Shown here piece by piece: positions 1 to 5,984 of a stretch of DNA of 8,811 bases (position 1 is the stretch's first letter; the number at the start of each line of letters is the position of its first letter). Position numbers and translations under genes: made by a program. The stretch lies in NCBI GenBank assembly GCA_945637645.1, contig CALZDK010000078.1, positions 1 to 8,811 on the forward strand. The letters are read 5' to 3'. Below the pieces are notes generated by a model. That model had not been told where the DNA came from. It did not search any database and saw only the letters and a program-made list of their open reading frames with translations. This DNA comes from an uncultured Prevotella sp. (GTDB lineage: Bacteria > Bacteroidota > Bacteroidia > Bacteroidales > Bacteroidaceae).

Positions 1-688
1 CCACACCTATGGTATATACTCTTATGCCGAGGCTCTGGGCTATCTCCGCCGCCGTCATTGGCGATATGTCTCCCATGTTGTTACTTCCGTCGGTGAGCAG
101 AATCACCACCTTGCTCTTTGCCTTCGAAGCCTTCAGGCGTCCCACGGCGTTGGCAAGTCCCATTCCTATTGCTGTTCCGTCGCTGATGAGTCCGCGAGCC
201 GCAATGTCTGCCCTCACGTTCTGCAGCAGGTTGAGCAGCGAGGCGTGGTCGGTTGTCATAGGGCATTGTGTGAACGACTCACCCGCAAAGATGGTCAGTC
301 CGATGTTGTCGTCCGGTCTTCCTGCAATAAACTCCGCCGCCACCATTTTTGCCGCCTCTATTCTGTTTGGCTTCAGGTCCTCAGCCAGCATACTGGTGGA
401 AACGTCCATGGCAAGCATTATGTCGATGCCTTCCGACTGTCTGTTCTTCCACGAGTTGCTTGTCTGCGGACGAGCCAGTGCAACGACGAGCAGTGTGAAG
501 GCAACGAGGCGCAAAATCATCTGCAACGGCATCAGCCTCACCTTCCAGCTCTTTGGTGCGTAGCGGAAGGCGAAGGTGTCGCTCATGCGCATTGTCGGCT
601 CGCTCTTTTTTCGATACATCACATACCATATTATATAAGGTATGGCGAGCAGCAGGAGAAACAAATATTCTTTATTTGCAAATTCCAT
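1..688 (-). CDS. batA: BatA-like VWA-domain membrane protein, 3' end cut by window edge
   Basis: This is the first 229 codons of a leftward gene; the reading frame is open to the window edge. A membrane segment lies at about residues 8-25, a second at about 55-71, and a short RPQ motif follows at 73-75. A von Willebrand factor A domain then starts. Its MIDAS metal-binding motif DVSTS is at residues 95-99, a likely metal-coordinating Thr sits in the SDGTAIG stretch, and the conserved TDG follows in LLTDGSNN. This layout (two N-terminal helices, then a VWA domain facing the periplasm) is that of BatA of the Bacteroides aerotolerance operon, about 330 aa in full; the closing helix lies outside the window. 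The start at 688 is preceded by AGGAAAGAA, a usable ribosome site. It lies 16 bases after the BatD-like gene and is presumably co-transcribed with moxR. BatB is a close paralogue, but the position after moxR–DUF58–BatD-like favours BatA. The precise biochemical role of Bat proteins is unsettled. Confidence 0.9.
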   Translation of the reverse strand, partial: MEFANKEYLFLLLLAIPYIIWYVMYRKKSEPTMRMSDTFAFRYAPKSWKVRLMPLQMILRLVAFTLLVVALARPQTSNSWKNRQSEGIDIMLAMDVSTSMLAEDLKPNRIEAAKMVAAEFIAGRPDDNIGLTIFAGESFTQCPMTTDHASLLNLLQNVRADIAARGLISDGTAIGMGLANAVGRLKASKAKSKVVILLTDGSNNMGDISPMTAAEIAQSLGIRVYTIGV

Positions 689-704
689 TTCTTTCCTATT
701 CTTT

Positions 705-1772
705 TCAGATTAGCAACATCACCTCGTATGCCACATAGAGGAATATGGCTGCGGCAACTGCGGTGAGAGTCCAGATCACGGTTTTCAGCAGTCGGCGTGT
801 CTTTGCCGAGCGCACTTGCTCCTCGGTGAGCTGTGGCTTCTCTACCACCTCTTCCTGCATGTTCTCAACCTTGGTCTTGTTGATGAACTCTATGGCGTTG
901 ACAAGGTTCATGTCGTTCTCGTTTATGAGTGTGGAGTACTTGGCGAACTTCACGAGGTCGGCAGTCTGGAAGAGCATACGCAGCTCGTCGAGAGCCTGCT
1001 GGTCCTGTGTCTCGGTCAGACGGTCTATAATCTCGCTGCTGGTCATCTCCATCGCCCTGAATCCGTAGCGTTCCTCGATATACTTTCGGAGTGTCTCTGT
1101 CAGCTTGGTGTAGTATTCCTTCTGGTTCTCCGAGGTCACCATTTTCTCCGCCTTGATAATCTCTATTTCCTTCATCGCCTTTTGGTGTGGCAGCAGTCGC
1201 TTCACTATGCGTATGTGTGCTACAATGGGTTTGTTGTCTCGCAGGCGCAGATAGAGATAATATGTTAAGGCGGCAATGACGAGCATCAGCAGGCTAAGCC
1301 AGAAGATTGCGCTCCAGTCGTCCCAGCTGAAAGGGTTGTCCTGCACATCCTTTGGTCCGTAGAATTTGTCCACGTTCACCGTATCAACGGCAATCTCCAG
1401 CACTTTCAGTGCAAGGCTCTTGCTCTTGTAAGTCTTTCCGTCCACCTTCACCGCGAATGGTGGCAAATAGTATAGTTTTCCGTCGAACGAAGTCAGTGTG
1501 TATGTGCGTTCGTAGTTGCACATCCCGTTGTCCAAGCCTTTTGTGGTCACAGGTCCCATCTCCACCACTTCCACTCCAGGTGTTATCATCTGCTGTGGCT
1601 TGTAGTTGGCGAACTGCACCTGTGCTCCCTCCTTGGCTGTTGCCGTTACCGTGACGTTAGTCTGTTGTCCAATAACAATCTCCAACGAGTCTATCCTCGC
1701 TTCAACGTTCACTTGAGCCACGGCAGCCAATGTGCTCAGAGCCAATGCCAATATGGATATAAATCTTTTCAC
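705..1772 (-). CDS. BatD/DUF4381-like exported membrane protein of the bat operon
   Basis: A 355-residue protein. Residues 1-19 form a signal peptide with a probable cut after AVA. A predicted extracytoplasmic beta-rich region (about 20-150) follows, similar in style to the Ig-like repeats of BatD, including YERTYTLTSFDGKLYYLPPF. There is a membrane helix at about 155-175. The cytoplasmic segment of about 155 residues contains the helical stretch YYTKLTETLRKYIEERYGF (about 220-240), typical of the DUF4381 family found next to VWA and MoxR genes. A second helix lies at about 332-353. In Bacteroidales bat loci a protein of this kind sits between the DUF58 gene and batA, and often carries only a hypothetical label. 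It may dock the VWA proteins or the ATPase at the membrane; that is inference. The gene starts 28 bases after the DUF58 stop and ends 16 bases before batA. No clear ribosome site is seen; the leader contains small inverted repeats. Confidence 0.85.
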   Translation of the reverse strand: MKRFISILALALSTLAAVAQVNVEARIDSLEIVIGQQTNVTVTATAKEGAQVQFANYKPQQMITPGVEVVEMGPVTTKGLDNGMCNYERTYTLTSFDGKLYYLPPFAVKVDGKTYKSKSLALKVLEIAVDTVNVDKFYGPKDVQDNPFSWDDWSAIFWLSLLMLVIAALTYYLYLRLRDNKPIVAHIRIVKRLLPHQKAMKEIEIIKAEKMVTSENQKEYYTKLTETLRKYIEERYGFRAMEMTSSEIIDRLTETQDQQALDELRMLFQTADLVKFAKYSTLINENDMNLVNAIEFINKTKVENMQEEVVEKPQLTEEQVRSAKTRRLLKTVIWTLTAVAAAIFLYVAYEVMLLI

Positions 1773-1774
1773 TA

Positions 1775-1794
1775 ATTCAATTTTGAATGTTCAA
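1775..1794 (-). repeat. Short overlapping inverted repeats in the leader of the BatD-like gene
   Basis: On the plus strand ATTCAA and TTGAAT (1775-1780 and 1783-1788) form a perfect 6-base dyad with a 2-base centre. TTGAA and TTCAA (1783-1787 and 1790-1794) form a second dyad using the same middle arm. Only one of the two could pair at a time in RNA. The repeat lies two bases upstream of the BatD-like start codon. It is AT-rich, so chance or a common intergenic sequence type is possible. Confidence 0.4.
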
Positions 1795-1800
1795 CCTTCC

Positions 1801-2670
1801 TCAGCTTCTTTTCTTAAACAGCATCAAGAGCGACCTTACATAGTCCTCGTTGGTGGCTATGGAGATATTGTCAACGTTGCTTCGGTTGAAAGTCTCCATG
1901 AGGTTGTTTTGTCGGTTTGCCCAATACTTGGAGTAAGCGTTCCGCAACTTTTTGCTGCTGGTGTCGATATATTGCTCAAAGCCTGTTTCCGAGTCCACCA
2001 CCTTCATCAGTCCCACGTCTGGCAGTTCCTTTGCCCTTCTGTCGTAAACCTGTATTGCCACGATGTCGTGCTTGCGGTTTCCTATTATGAGCGACTGCTC
2101 AAAGTCCTGACGGACATAGAAGTCGCTCAGCACGAAGGCAGTGCATCGGCGCTTGCTCACGCTGGTAAGAAACTCTATCGCCTGCCTTACGTCGGTCTTG
2201 CGGCTTTCAGGTTTGAAGTCGAGCATCTCCCTTATTATGTAGAGTATATGCTTCCTTCCCTTCTTTGGCGGGATGTATTTCTCTATCTTGTCTGAGAAGA
2301 AGATGACTCCAATCTTGTCGTTGTTCTGAATGGCACTGAAAGCAAGTGTCGCGGCTATTTCCGTCACCATGTCGCGCTTTGTCTGCACCTCGGTTCCAAA
2401 GTCGAGCGACCCGCTGACGTCGATGAGCAGCATGACGGTAAGCTCACGCTCCTCCTCAAACACTTTTACGTAGGGTCGGTGGAAACGCGCTGTGACATTC
2501 CAGTCGATGTCTCTCACGTCGTCGCCGAACTGATATTCCCTCACCTCGCTGAACGCCATTCCACGTCCCTTGAACGCCGAATGGTATTGTCCGGCAAAGA
2601 TGTTTGCGCTCAGCCGGCGTGTCTTTATCTCTACCTTCCTTACTTTTTTCAGTATCTCTTGAGTATCCAT
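1801..2670 (-). CDS. DUF58 family protein with VWA-like MIDAS motif
   Basis: A 289-residue, probably cytosolic protein without a membrane segment. The family signature spans about residues 35-75: GRGMAFSEVREYQFGDDVR, then DIDWN, AR, and YVKVFEEERE. It is followed directly by LLIDVSGS, whose DxSxS motif at 84-88 is the metal site of a VWA-like fold. A later aspartate in VLSDF (about 180-184) fits the second half of that fold. DUF58 proteins are regularly encoded next to MoxR ATPases and are thought to be their partners or clients. The Bat context agrees with this, but no enzymatic role is established. The ATG shares one base with the stop of moxR (TAATG), so translation is probably coupled. 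Length is normal for the short, single-domain form in Bacteroidetes; many others have N-terminal helices, absent here. Confidence 0.93.
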   Translation of the reverse strand: MDTQEILKKVRKVEIKTRRLSANIFAGQYHSAFKGRGMAFSEVREYQFGDDVRDIDWNVTARFHRPYVKVFEEERELTVMLLIDVSGSLDFGTEVQTKRDMVTEIAATLAFSAIQNNDKIGVIFFSDKIEKYIPPKKGRKHILYIIREMLDFKPESRKTDVRQAIEFLTSVSKRRCTAFVLSDFYVRQDFEQSLIIGNRKHDIVAIQVYDRRAKELPDVGLMKVVDSETGFEQYIDTSSKKLRNAYSKYWANRQNNLMETFNRSNVDNISIATNEDYVRSLLMLFKKRS

Positions 2671-3665
2671 TAAGGCACCTCCACCTTGTTTATTATCTTG
2701 CTAACGATTTCCTCGCTCGTCACGTTGCTTGCCTCTGCCTCGTAGGTTAGTCCCACTCGGTGGCGGAGCACATCGTGTGCCACTGCCCTCACGTCTTCCG
2801 GCACCACATATCCCCTGCGCTTTATGAAGGCGTAGGCTCTCGCAGCCTTGGCGAGGCTGATGCTGGCACGTGGGCTGCCTCCGAAGGAAATCATCGATTT
2901 CATGTCTTTCAGTCCGTATCGGTCAGGATAGCGTGTGGCGAACACTATGTCGGCAATATACTGTTCTATCTTCTCGTCAATATACACCTCACGCACCACC
3001 TCGCGTGCCTTTATTATCTCGTTTGCCGATGTCACCGGTCTCACCTCAGGCATTTTTCCCGCAATGTTCTCACGTATGATGCGTTTCTCCTCCTCCAGTG
3101 TAGGATAGTCGATTATCACCTTGAGCATGAAACGGTCCACCTGTGCCTCAGGCAACTGGTATGTTCCCTCCTGCTCTATCGGGTTCTGCGTAGCCATCAC
3201 GAGGAATGGGTTTGGCAGTGTGAAGGTCTGGCTTCCTATGGTAACCTGTTTTTCCTGCATTCCTTCGAGCAGTGCGCTCTGCACTTTTGCCGGTGCTCTG
3301 TTAATCTCGTCGGCGAGAACAAAGTTTGCGAATATTGGTCCCTTCTTCACGTTGAATTTCTCGTCTTTCTGCGAGTAAATCATTGTTCCGACAACATCTG
3401 CGGGGAGGAGGTCCGGGGTGAACTGAATACGACTGTAGTCAGCGTCGATGAGTTGTGCCAAAGTCTTGATGGCGAGTGTCTTTGCCAGTCCTGGGACACC
3501 TTCGAGCAAGATGTGCCCGTCGCTAAGAAGTCCTATGAGCAAAGAGTCCACGAGGTGTTTCTGACCCACAATCACCTGGTCCATTCCCGTGGTAAGGTTT
3601 GTTACAAATGCGCTTTGTTGTTCAATGCGGACATTGAGTTCGCGAATGTCAATAGCTTCTGCCAT
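2670..3665 (-). CDS. MoxR family AAA+ ATPase
   Basis: A 331-residue cytosolic AAA+ ATPase, full length for the family. Visible motifs are Walker A GVPGLAKT at residues 57-63 (with E55-G56 just before), Walker B FVLADE at 115-120 with catalytic D119 and E120, sensor 1 MATQNP with N162, and an arginine-finger-like DRF at 178-180. A C-terminal lid follows, with the sensor 2 region GGSPRASISLAKAARA. MoxR ATPases act as chaperone-like remodelling machines together with VWA proteins, which here are encoded directly downstream (DUF58 and BatA). The frame is open upstream to an ATG at 3749, adding 28 residues, but that stretch has the composition of AT-rich intergenic DNA and contains the promoter-like element at 3717-3724. 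The ATG at 3665 (MAEAIDIREL) gives the usual N-terminus. It is the first gene of the leftward operon. Confidence 0.96.
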   Translation of the reverse strand: MAEAIDIRELNVRIEQQSAFVTNLTTGMDQVIVGQKHLVDSLLIGLLSDGHILLEGVPGLAKTLAIKTLAQLIDADYSRIQFTPDLLPADVVGTMIYSQKDEKFNVKKGPIFANFVLADEINRAPAKVQSALLEGMQEKQVTIGSQTFTLPNPFLVMATQNPIEQEGTYQLPEAQVDRFMLKVIIDYPTLEEEKRIIRENIAGKMPEVRPVTSANEIIKAREVVREVYIDEKIEQYIADIVFATRYPDRYGLKDMKSMISFGGSPRASISLAKAARAYAFIKRRGYVVPEDVRAVAHDVLRHRVGLTYEAEASNVTSEEIVSKIINKVEVP

Positions 3666-3716
3666 AATTTGTGTGTATATTTTGTTTATTATCTTCTTTT
3701 TGTCTGAATTTGGCTG

Positions 3717-3724
3717 CAAAATTA
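3717..3724 (-). promoter_or_regulatory. Probable Bacteroidetes -7 element for the moxR-bat operon
   Basis: Read leftwards the sequence is TAATTTTG followed by CAGCC, which matches the Bacteroidetes -7 consensus TAnnTTTG. It shares the trailing C plus CC pattern with the other two promoters in this window. Transcription would start near 3712, leaving a leader of about 45 bases before the moxR ATG at 3665. I do not find a good TTTG -33 element at the usual 19-20 base distance; GCCG is there instead, so this is weaker than the other two. Confidence 0.5.
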
Positions 3725-3838
3725 ACCAAGAAATGGGAAAAAACGGCATTATTCGGTCTAAAAAATATTAATAAGTATATCGTTACAAGATAATTTAAGA
3801 AACTTTTGTGCTTAGTTACAAGTGAAATACTTCTTTTT

Positions 3839-3870
3839 TTTGGCAGTTCAAAGATTTATTATTAACTTTG
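3839..3870 (+). promoter_or_regulatory. Bacteroidetes-type promoter for the response regulator gene
   Basis: TTTG at 3839-3842 is the -33 element and TAACTTTG at 3863-3870 the -7 element, separated by 20 bases. This fits the Bacteroidetes primary sigma factor consensus (TTTG, about 19-20 bases, TAnnTTTG). Expected transcription start is around 3875, about 19 bases before the ATG at 3894. It lies inside the longer open frame that begins at 3822, which argues against that upstream start. The surrounding 228-base intergenic region (3666-3893) is AT-rich and carries the divergent moxR promoter; nothing else is recognised in it. Confidence 0.8.
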
Positions 3871-3893
3871 CCGCCATAAAACAGTTTTTTTTT

Positions 3894-4619
3894 ATGGACA
3901 AATTCAAGATATTGATAGTAGAAGATGTGCCGCTGGAGCTAAAAGGCACCGAGGGCATCATACGCAACGACATTCCAGAGGCTGAGATAATAGGCACTGC
4001 CGACAGCGACGCCGCCTACTGGCGACTCATCAAGCAGCAGCTGCCAGACCTCGTGTTGCTCGACCTTGGACTTGGCGGTTCCACCACCGTGGGTGTTGAA
4101 ATTTGCCGACACACCAAGGAGGCTTACCCTAACGTGAGAGTGCTCATCTTCACAGGCGAGATTCTCAACGAGAAACTATGGGTGGATGTGCTCGACGCCG
4201 GTGCCGACGGAATAATACTGAAGTGCGGCGAACTTCTCACTCGTGCCGACGTGGCAAGCGTGATGTCCGGCAAGGCACTGGTGTTCAACGAGCCTATAAT
4301 GAAACGCATAGTGGAGATTTTCAAGCACACCGTGAGCAAACAGTCGGCACGCCAAGAGGCTTTGCTCGACTATGAGATAGACGAATACGACGAGCGTTTC
4401 CTGCGCCATCTTGCCCTTGGCTACACCAAAGACCAGATAGCTTCGCTCCGTGGCATGCCCTTCGGTGTGAAAAGTCTTGAAAAACGTCAGAACGAACTGG
4501 TGCAAAAACTCTTCCCCGACGGCAACGGAAACATGAGCGTCAATGCCACACGACTTGCCGTAAAGGCTCTTGAGCTTCATATCCTCGACTTGGAAAACCT
4601 TCGTCCTGATGAACAATAA
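3894..4619 (+). CDS. Orphan response regulator, receiver plus divergent LuxR-like HTH region
   Basis: A 241-residue two-component response regulator. The N-terminal receiver domain (about 1-125) has all the phosphorylation residues: acidic pair E10 and D11, phospho-acceptor D57 in LLDLGLG, T87 in IFTGE and K110 in IILKCGE. After a linker, residues about 163-231 resemble a LuxR/NarL-type helix-turn-helix (FLRHLALGYTKDQIA, then GVKSLEKRQNELVQKLF). The match is loose, so DNA binding is likely but not certain. The start at 3894 is chosen because the promoter lies just upstream and because the longer frame adds 24 residues unlike a receiver domain. No histidine kinase is encoded nearby, so its input must come from elsewhere. 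Its end overlaps the next gene by 11 bases, suggesting translational coupling. It is divergent from the bat operon and could bind the shared intergenic region; that is inference. Confidence 0.9.
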   Translation: MDKFKILIVEDVPLELKGTEGIIRNDIPEAEIIGTADSDAAYWRLIKQQLPDLVLLDLGLGGSTTVGVEICRHTKEAYPNVRVLIFTGEILNEKLWVDVLDAGADGIILKCGELLTRADVASVMSGKALVFNEPIMKRIVEIFKHTVSKQSARQEALLDYEIDEYDERFLRHLALGYTKDQIASLRGMPFGVKSLEKRQNELVQKLFPDGNGNMSVNATRLAVKALELHILDLENLRPDEQ

Positions 4620-5223
4620 GCACATTTCCTATCTCTGCCTCTGTGTCGTAGTGGTGGAGATAGTGGCAATAATGGTAGTGTGGATAGCCAGCGCCGCCAA
4701 TCCCTTCGGCAGTTTCAACAATCCGCTTTCCGCCGAAGGGGTGAGGTGGATGTTCCGCAATCTCATGGCTGCGATGGTGTCGAAATGGCTCGTCGCCCTC
4801 TTGCTGCTTGCCATGGCGTGGGGCAGTCTGAAAGAGAGTGGCTTGTGGAATGCGGTGGTGCAGCGTACCAAGTCCGGCGGTGCGTCGCTCCACTATCGTG
4901 AGCGCATGGGACTAAGGGTTGTAGCCCTTATCACCCTCGTCTTCGTCGTCACTCTCAGCCTTCTCACCATGCTTCCCGAGGCCCTTCTGCTCAGTGCCAC
5001 AGGCGGTTTGTTCCCTTCTCCGTTCAGCGAGGCTGTAGTTCCCGCCATCAGCCTTTGGCTCACGTCAGCGTCCATAACTTTCGGCATTGTCAAGGGCTCT
5101 TTCCGTTCCGTTCCCGACGTGTTCGGATCGTTTTTCGCGGGCATCAGCCGTTCCGCCCCCCTTGTAGTGTTGCTGATGCTGTCGCTCCATTGTGTCAACG
5201 TGGTCAAGATGCTCGTAAAGTGA
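4609..5223 (+). CDS. Small polytopic membrane protein with possible AbgT-family resemblance
   Basis: A 204-residue integral membrane protein with about five hydrophobic segments, roughly at 7-29, 57-74, 103-122, 143-161 and 184-203. The stretch NPFGSFNNPL, then EGVRWMFRNL (43-52), and a helix ending in GSLKESGL (72-79), recalls the N-terminal part of the AbgT (p-aminobenzoyl-glutamate transporter) family, where a sequence like GVGVAEKSGL follows a helix. Full AbgT transporters have about 500 residues, so this would be less than half a transporter. The resemblance is from memory and weak; the function is unknown. The ATG at 4609 lies inside the end of the response regulator gene (11-base overlap) and gives a natural membrane-protein N-terminus; an in-frame ATG at 4570 would lengthen the overlap for no visible gain. 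Nothing suggests a frameshift, and the next promoter starts 17 bases after the stop, so the gene is not truncated by a downstream fusion. Confidence 0.82.
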   Translation: MNNKHISYLCLCVVVVEIVAIMVVWIASAANPFGSFNNPLSAEGVRWMFRNLMAAMVSKWLVALLLLAMAWGSLKESGLWNAVVQRTKSGGASLHYRERMGLRVVALITLVFVVTLSLLTMLPEALLLSATGGLFPSPFSEAVVPAISLWLTSASITFGIVKGSFRSVPDVFGSFFAGISRSAPLVVLLMLSLHCVNVVKMLVK

Positions 5224-5240
5224 TATTTTTCCCCACTTTC

Positions 5241-5271
5241 TTTGTCAGTTGGCAAAAAAGTGTTACTTTTG
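5241..5271 (+). promoter_or_regulatory. Bacteroidetes-type promoter for the HAD-panB-MFS-DUF2400 genes
   Basis: TTTG at 5241-5244 (-33) and TACTTTTG at 5264-5271 (-7) are separated by 19 bases, an excellent match to the Bacteroidetes consensus. Transcription would start near 5276, giving a leader of about 15 bases before the ATG at 5291. AAAAGT (5256-5261) and ACTTTT (5265-5270) form a small dyad with a 3-base centre that overlaps the -7 element. It could be an operator half-site pair, a weak hairpin ending the upstream transcript, or chance. Confidence 0.82.
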
Positions 5272-5290
5272 CACCCAAAAACCAATAAAG

Positions 5291-5950
5291 ATGGATAATA
5301 TATCGTTTAAGGCAGCACTGTTCGACCTCGACGGGGTGGTTTTCGACACCGAGCCACAATACACCGAGTTTTGGGGATCGCAGTGCCGTGAGTTCCGCCC
5401 CGACCGCCCAGGTCTGGAACACGAGATAAAGGGTCAGACCCTTCTGCAGATTCTCGACCGCCATTTCGACGGCGATCTGAAGGCGAAACAGTCTCTCATT
5501 GTTGAAAGGCTCAACGAGTTTGAGAAGACGATGGACTTTGTCTTCGTCAGCGGCTTTGAGGCTTTCGTCAGGCAGTTGCGGTCCAACGGCGTGAAGACAG
5601 CCGTGGTCACCAGTTCCAACCTCGACAAGATGAATGCAGTATATAATAGGTGTGAGGGATTCAAGACCCTCTTCGACGCCATACTCACTTCTGAGGACTT
5701 TGAGCGCAGCAAGCCCGACCCCGACTGCTATCAGAAGGCATCGCAACGCTTCGATGCCACGGCAGACGAATGTATTGTGTTCGAGGACAGCTTCAACGGT
5801 CTGAAATCCGGAAGGGCTGCCAAGATGAAGGTAGTGGGCCTCTCCACCACCAACTCCCCTGAGAGCATCGCCCCATATTCCGACACCGTCATTGCCAACT
5901 ATCTTGCTTTCGGCTACGACGACTGTCTGAGGCTAATCCAAAACTCCTAA
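5291..5950 (+). CDS. HAD superfamily hydrolase, beta-phosphoglucomutase-like
   Basis: A 219-residue cytosolic haloacid dehalogenase-type enzyme. Motif I is FDLDGVVFDTE with nucleophile D12 and acid/base D14; motif II is VVTSS with T107 and S108; motif III is K141 in SKPDP; motif IV is FEDS with E165 and D166. The cap between residues about 18 and 85 is helical, as in subclass I phosphatases and phosphomutases of the PGMB/Gph type. These proteins remove or move phosphate on small sugar or metabolite phosphates. The substrate cannot be read from the sequence: beta-phosphoglucomutase, 2-deoxyglucose-6-phosphatase and phosphoglycolate phosphatase types all look alike here. The start at 5291 is used because the frame's earlier ATG (5249) lies inside the promoter. 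It is followed by panB after 34 bases with no clear terminator, so it is probably the first gene of that operon. Confidence 0.92.
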   Translation: MDNISFKAALFDLDGVVFDTEPQYTEFWGSQCREFRPDRPGLEHEIKGQTLLQILDRHFDGDLKAKQSLIVERLNEFEKTMDFVFVSGFEAFVRQLRSNGVKTAVVTSSNLDKMNAVYNRCEGFKTLFDAILTSEDFERSKPDPDCYQKASQRFDATADECIVFEDSFNGLKSGRAAKMKVVGLSTTNSPESIAPYSDTVIANYLAFGYDDCLRLIQNS

Positions 5951-5984
5951 TTTATAACTCATAATTCCTATTTTTTTTGTAAAT

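Noticed and set aside
9..563. 184-codon plus-strand open frame opposite batA
   Set aside because: The minus strand carries a full VWA domain with a MIDAS motif. The plus product has no recognisable features.
2760..3707. 315-codon open frame on the plus strand opposite moxR
   Set aside because: It is antisense to a gene with intact Walker A, Walker B and sensor motifs. Its product is rich in Cys, His and Val with no family features. It is a codon-bias shadow.
3666..3749. 28-residue N-terminal extension of MoxR from an ATG at 3749
   Set aside because: It is encoded by AT-rich intergenic DNA, contains the promoter-like element, and does not resemble MoxR N-termini.
3822..3893. 24-residue N-terminal extension of the response regulator
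   Set aside because: The promoter at 3839-3870 lies inside it, and the receiver domain begins properly at 3894.
5951..5984. Possible terminator or promoter before panB (TTATAACTCATAA followed by eight T)
   Set aside because: The stem would be only four A-T pairs, and the T run is not preceded by a stable hairpin. No TAnnTTTG box with correct spacing is present.
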